Assembly: GCA_963746885.1 (NCBI GenBank)
Contig: CAVVDM010000015.1
Location: forward strand, 124,001 to 188,000
Source: DATARH01 sp963746885
GTDB lineage: Bacteria; Pseudomonadota; Alphaproteobacteria; ATCC43930; CGMCC-115725
DNA: 64,000 nt
Direction: 5' to 3'
The notes under the pieces were generated by a model that saw nothing but the letters and a program-made list of their open reading frames with translations, had not been told where the DNA came from and did not search any database. Both the position numbers and the translations under genes were made by a program. Positions 60,828 to 64,000 of the stretch are shown one piece after another (within the stretch, counting starts at the first letter, position 1; each line of letters starts with the position of its first letter).

Positions 60828-61460
60828 CTACGAGCGCACGTAGCTCCGGCAAACGAGGCGCAGCCGATTGGTGATCTGGTCGCGGACCCGTTGCGGCATC
60901 GGGGTCGAGCTACTGGCCTGTTTCCACTCGGCCGAGTCCACCACCCCCGGCGCCGCGAGATGGTACAGCGCGACGTATCTCGGGCCAAGTCCGCTGCCCC
61001 GGAAACGGCGTGCGGATAGGACGCCAGGAACGCGAGCCAACGTGGGCACGTGCTCGGCATCGTACCAAGCGTTGAACGCGGTCTCCACCTCCGACGCCGG
61101 GGTCATGCCGACCAACAACAGCCCGCCAGCGCCGGCCGGCGCCGTTGCATCGCCTGGAGGATTTGTTCGCCCTGCGTATCGCAGCAGGCGCTCCACCTTG
61201 CCGGTCACTCGCTTCGACCACGGCGACAGGTTCTCGCCGCCGATTGCGCGGTAGGCCGGGCTTTGCAGCACCGCGACGCTGTCGAGGTCATAGGTGGCGA
61301 CCGACTGCTTCGGGTGCTCGGCGCCGATCCAGCGCTGGAGGGTCCGAAAACCCGGCACCCGTTGGCGTTCCGGGATGTGTTCGGTGTCGTACCAGTCGTT
61401 GAACTCGTCGGCGGGCACATTCGAGAAATCCATCGCGGCGATCAGAATACCTTTCGCCAT
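60828..61460 (-). CDS. Two-domain DUF4286-like protein
   Basis: 210 residues with a strong AGGAGG before ATG 61460. Two tandem dimeric alpha-beta barrel repeats: first FNDWYDTEHIPERQRVPGFRTLQRW (about 20-45), second FNAWYDAEHVPTLARVPGVLSARRF (about 122-146). The YD(T/A)EH-P motif is also in the single-domain protein at 26488-26794. The unrelated chain between them (KVERLLRYAGRTNPPGDATA) links the repeats. Function unknown; EthD/DUF4286 relatives accompany catabolic enzymes. Confidence 0.78.
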   Translation of the reverse strand: MAKGILIAAMDFSNVPADEFNDWYDTEHIPERQRVPGFRTLQRWIGAEHPKQSVATYDLDSVAVLQSPAYRAIGGENLSPWSKRVTGKVERLLRYAGRTNPPGDATAPAGAGGLLLVGMTPASEVETAFNAWYDAEHVPTLARVPGVLSARRFRGSGLGPRYVALYHLAAPGVVDSAEWKQASSSTPMPQRVRDQITNRLRLVCRSYVRS

Positions 61461-61486
61461 GGCCGTTCCTCCTCTGGGTATTGGCA

Positions 61487-62628
61487 GATTTCTACGCCCA
61501 ACGGGCCGACTTTGGACAACTCCTGCTTCACCTGACAGCAACCCGGACTGTGCCCAATGGCGATAGCTGGTCTCGTGGTAGTCGAGCCGAGGCAATGCGG
61601 CAACGGCGGCGATCAGGTCGGGACGCGGCACATGCGCGTATCGCGCCATACATGTCGTCGGCCTGATGGCCCATCTGCGGCGCTGTATCAAGGGCTGCAT
61701 CCCACTCGTCAGAGCGAGCGTGGCTATGTCGAATGTCGTGGAAGTGCAGATGCGGCAGCCCAGCGCGACGCTTCGTCGCGTTCCAGCCTGTCTTGCCGCG
61801 GCCGCCGCCCTCGGCCTCGGCATAGGCGGCGCCGCGAGGCGTCTTGCCGACCCGTTCCCTCTCGGGCGCCCGCGACAGCATCTCGACGATTTGCGGATCG
61901 AGGGCGATGCCCCGGTCTTCCTCATTGTTCTTGGTGTCCCGCATGACTGCCCAGGATCGATCAAGCCAAACATCGCTCCAGTCGAGGTCGAGGATTTCGC
62001 TGGCGCGCGTCCCTTCGAGTATCGAGAAAAGATACCAGCGGCGATTTGTCGGCGAAGCTGCCCGCAACAGCCGCTCGGCCTGTTCGACCGTGGCATATTC
62101 GGAGCGGCTGTCGTTGAATTTTGGTCGGACGAAATACGGCTTGTCGCACCAGCCCTGCCGGTGTGCGTAGTTGAGCACGCAGGTGAGCCGTTGGATCACC
62201 ATCCGAATGATCTTGCCCGGCATGTAGGGTTTGCCATGCTTGGTATAGGTGAAGTGGGCCTTGACGACTGCGTTGACCGTCTCCTGATCGATCTTGCGGC
62301 AGTCGAGACTACCGAAGAAATCGATCAGGCACGGCGTATGGCCCTCACCGCGCTTGCGCTCGGCACCGATGATGGCTTCGCATTGCGAACCGGTCGGCTG
62401 ACGCGCTTCGATGTAGGAGATTGTCGCCTGCTCGAAGGTGCGGCCGGCCTTGCCGGTGATCTGGTTGAGGATGTCGCGCTGGATTTTCTCGACTACTTAT
62501 TTCGCCGCGCGTGCTGTCGCAGCTCCCGTAGTCTGGTCGATGCGGTCGCCTGTGTGCGGATTGGTGCCACGCACGCGCCAGAATTTCGAGCGACCGGGCT
62601 GCGGGGGAATGAGCTTGAGGTTGAGCAT
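61487..62628 (-). pseudogene. Tyrosine recombinase (phage-type integrase), decayed
   Basis: Starts at ATG 62628 with LNLKLIPPQPGRSKFWRVRGTNPHTGDRIDQTT in parts, then an in-frame TAA at about 62490. The catalytic domain follows: TRASEILDLDW (Arg), HDIRHSHA (His-x-x-Arg) and, after further one-base slips, MGHQADDMYARYAHV with the Tyr. No stop separates it from the next gene. At least one stop and several frame changes make it inactive as written. Some slips may be sequence errors like those elsewhere, but the TAA preserves the frame. Confidence 0.75.
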
Positions 62629-62639
62629 GAGCGTCTTGC

Positions 62640-62834
62640 GTTGATGATGGTGGTTACGTCGTCGTCTGTGAAGAGAAGTGTCGGCCTGCTCCTAATGGGA
62701 TTGAGGCCGATTTTAGAGCAGAACTTCCGAAGAGTTTCTGGCTTGAGTCGCAACAACTCGGCGACTTCATCGAGGGAATGTAGTTCGGGTAACATCGGTG
62801 GTTCAATTGCGCTCACCTCGACGATATGAATCAA
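62640..62834 (-). CDS. Excisionase-like small DNA-binding protein
   Basis: About 65 residues from ATG 62834 before the sequence loses family likeness (the frame continues to 62493). ELHSLDEVAELLRLKPETLRKFCSKIGLNP and PTLLFTDDDVTTII form a MerR/excisionase-type helix-turn-helix. It lies just upstream of the integrase and in the same direction, as excisionase genes often do. The 3' end is unclear. Confidence 0.5.
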
Positions 62835-63014
62835 GGGTGTACTTTATCCAATATTAATTTTGCGAAAAAAATATACACGCCACATCGATCGCTTGATCGA
62901 CAAGGCAAAGAATATTTTCTGCTGCGTGGAATCGGGCCGCTGGTGTAAATCTGGTGTGATGGTAGGCTGGTTGCCGGAAAACCCCTTGGTTTCTGCCGAT
63001 GTTAGTGGACCCAG
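62835..63014. other. AT-richer spacer at the right end of the island
   Basis: 180 bases (with 63069-63214, about 330 in total) without a gene. Composition is clearly AT-richer near 62840-62930 (runs of A and TAATATT). It probably holds the excisionase promoter on the minus strand. Confidence 0.5.
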
Positions 63015-63068
63015 CCTCTTTCTTGGTAAGGGGGAGGTCGGTAAGTTCAATCCTTACCGGCAGCACCA
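63015..63068 (+). tRNA. 3' part of tRNA-Thr (GGT), probable attachment site remnant
   Basis: TTCTTGGTAAGGGGGAGGTC, with GGT at 63025-63027, matches the anticodon loop region of tRNA-Thr(GGT). The T-arm GTAAG-TTCAATC-CTTAC (63041-63057), acceptor strand CGGCAGC (63058-63064), A and CCA (63066-63068) follow in order. A normal D-arm and 5' acceptor GCTGCCG are missing upstream. The fragment lies beside a recombinase, so it is probably an att site made by integration into a tRNA-Thr gene. No second copy was found at the left side of the island. Confidence 0.55.
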
Positions 63069-63214
63069 CCAATTCATTGCTTTTCAACGCGAGTGCCGCC
63101 GGGTAGGTGCACGCGTGCGCTACAGGGCTGCTCGCGGTCGCGCTTGCCTTGCGAAATCCCGGCCCGGCTCGTACCTATCATTCATCCGGGTCACACGGGC
63201 GAGAGGAGGGCGCG

Positions 63215-64000
63215 ATGAAGCTCCAGGACGACAAGCTGTTCCGCCAGCAATGCTACATCGACGGAAAGTGGGTCGACGCGCTCAACCGCGGCACGATCCC
63301 GGTCACCAACCCGGCGACCGGCGAGACGCTCGGTAGCGTCCCGCGGATGGGGGCCGAGGAGACCCGCCAGGCGATCGCGGCGGCCGACCGCGCGCTGCCG
63401 GCCTGGCGCGGCAAGACCGCCAAGGAGCGCGCCCAGATCCTGCGCAAATGGTTCGACCTGATGATGGCCAACCAGGACGATCTCGCGACCCTGATGACCG
63501 CCGAGCAGGGCAAGCCGCTCGCCGAGGCGAAGGGCGAGATCGCCTATGCCGCCTCGTTCATCGAATGGTTCGGCGAGGAGGGCAAGCGCGTCTATGGCGA
63601 CACGATCCCGGCGCACGGCACCGACAAGCGCATCATCGTCACCAAGGAGCCGATCGGGGTGTGCGCCGCGATCACGCCGTGGAACTTCCCGGCCGCGATG
63701 ATCACCCGCAAGGCCGGGCCGGCGCTCGCCGCCGGCTGCACGATGGTGTTGAAGCCGGCCACCGCGACGCCCTATTCGGCGCTGGCGCTGTGCGAATTGG
63801 CCGAGCGCGCCGGCGTGCCGGGCGGCGTCTTCTCCTGCGTCACCGGCGGCGCCACCGAGATCGGCGGCGAGTTGACCGCGAACCCGACCGTGCGAAAGCT
63901 GACCTTCACCGGCTCGACCGAGATCGGCAAATTGCTGATGGAGCAGTGCGCCGCGACGGTCAAGAAGGTCTCGCTCGAACTTGGCGGCAACGCGCCGTTT
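63215..64000 (+). CDS. gabD: NAD(P)-dependent aldehyde dehydrogenase, succinate-semialdehyde type, partial
   Basis: First 262 residues of an ALDH; the gene continues beyond the window. Features: CYIDGKWVDALNRGTIPVTNPATGE, RKWFDLMMANQDDLATLMTAEQGKPLAEAKGEIAYAASFIEWFGEEGKRVYG (in pieces EQGKPLAEAKGEI and FIEWFGEEGKRVYG), TPWNFPAAMITRKAGPALAAGCT with the cofactor-binding region, and FTGSTEIGKLLM, SLELGGNAPF. The E-x-x-x-FIEWF-E-E pattern is the GabD/SSADH subgroup. GAGGAGGG precedes the ATG. The catalytic Cys lies past the window end. Confidence 0.9.
   Translation, partial: MKLQDDKLFRQQCYIDGKWVDALNRGTIPVTNPATGETLGSVPRMGAEETRQAIAAADRALPAWRGKTAKERAQILRKWFDLMMANQDDLATLMTAEQGKPLAEAKGEIAYAASFIEWFGEEGKRVYGDTIPAHGTDKRIIVTKEPIGVCAAITPWNFPAAMITRKAGPALAAGCTMVLKPATATPYSALALCELAERAGVPGGVFSCVTGGATEIGGELTANPTVRKLTFTGSTEIGKLLMEQCAATVKKVSLELGGNAPF

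Noticed and set aside
62970..63068. Full-length tRNA-like or tRNA-Sec fold using GTTGCCG as the 5' acceptor and a short four-base D-loop
   Set aside because: No UCA anticodon in a seven-base loop, a poor anticodon stem and discriminator A. The 3' half alone fits tRNA-Thr.

Overview
The window is about 64 kb of GC-rich DNA from an alphaproteobacterium, probably Rhodospirillales or a relative. The evidence is the complete 14-gene nuo operon followed by birA-coaX-rnj, a two-subunit type hisB-hisH-hisA-hisF-hisE cluster, COQ4-like, SdhAF4-like (DUF1674), DUF1285, DUF6111 and DUF4167 proteins, and a MoxR-DUF58-DUF4159 cluster. The species cannot be named from the sequence alone.

Layout. 1-17.2 kb, minus strand: nuoA to nuoN (respiratory complex I), then birA, coaX and a ribonuclease J gene that leaves the window. 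Many of these genes are coupled by ATGA or similar stop/start overlaps. 17.35 kb: tRNA-Asp(GTC). 17.6-18.8 kb: a plus-strand gene of the glycine/sarcosine/betaine/proline reductase selenoprotein B family with an in-frame TGA exactly at the first position of its redox motif (U-P-L-C-T-R) and a GC hairpin just downstream. This is a candidate selenoprotein and the most interesting item here. 18.8-25.2 kb: SdhAF4-like, rsmB, heparinase II/III, a WecA/MraY-like glycosyltransferase, purH. 25.2-33.5 kb: COQ4-like, a DUF4286-like protein, DUF3060, acyl-CoA ligase, RNase D, a small unknown gene, clpB. 33.6-44.1 kb: alpha/beta hydrolase with a Cys nucleophile elbow, the MoxR-DUF58-DUF4159-membrane protein cluster, DUF1285, NUDIX, DUF6111, cca. 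44.1-47.6 kb: a TetR repressor divergent from an EmrAB-type efflux pair, with a clear palindromic operator between them. 47.7-51.4 kb: hisB-hisH-GNAT-hisA-hisF-hisE. 51.4-63.1 kb: an accessory island with nested IS110-family elements, DUF2254, TspO, DUF4167, ComB-like, nitroreductase, SEC-C, a broken cation transporter, a methyltransferase, a PPOX-like protein, a siderophore/cobalamin-binding-like protein, a two-domain DUF4286-like protein and a decayed integrase. The island ends beside the 3' part of a tRNA-Thr gene, a likely attachment site. 63.2 kb to the end: the start of an aldehyde dehydrogenase gene.

A technical feature matters throughout: many otherwise conserved genes (rnj, coaX, birA, nuoN, nuoM, nuoF, the acyl-CoA ligase, the DUF4159 cluster, moxR, cca, the nitroreductase) carry one or more single-base indels, mostly +1. 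Essential housekeeping genes are affected, so these are best read as sequencing or assembly errors, and those genes are given full-length coordinates. The in-frame TGA at 18044 preserves the frame and is therefore a different kind of event.
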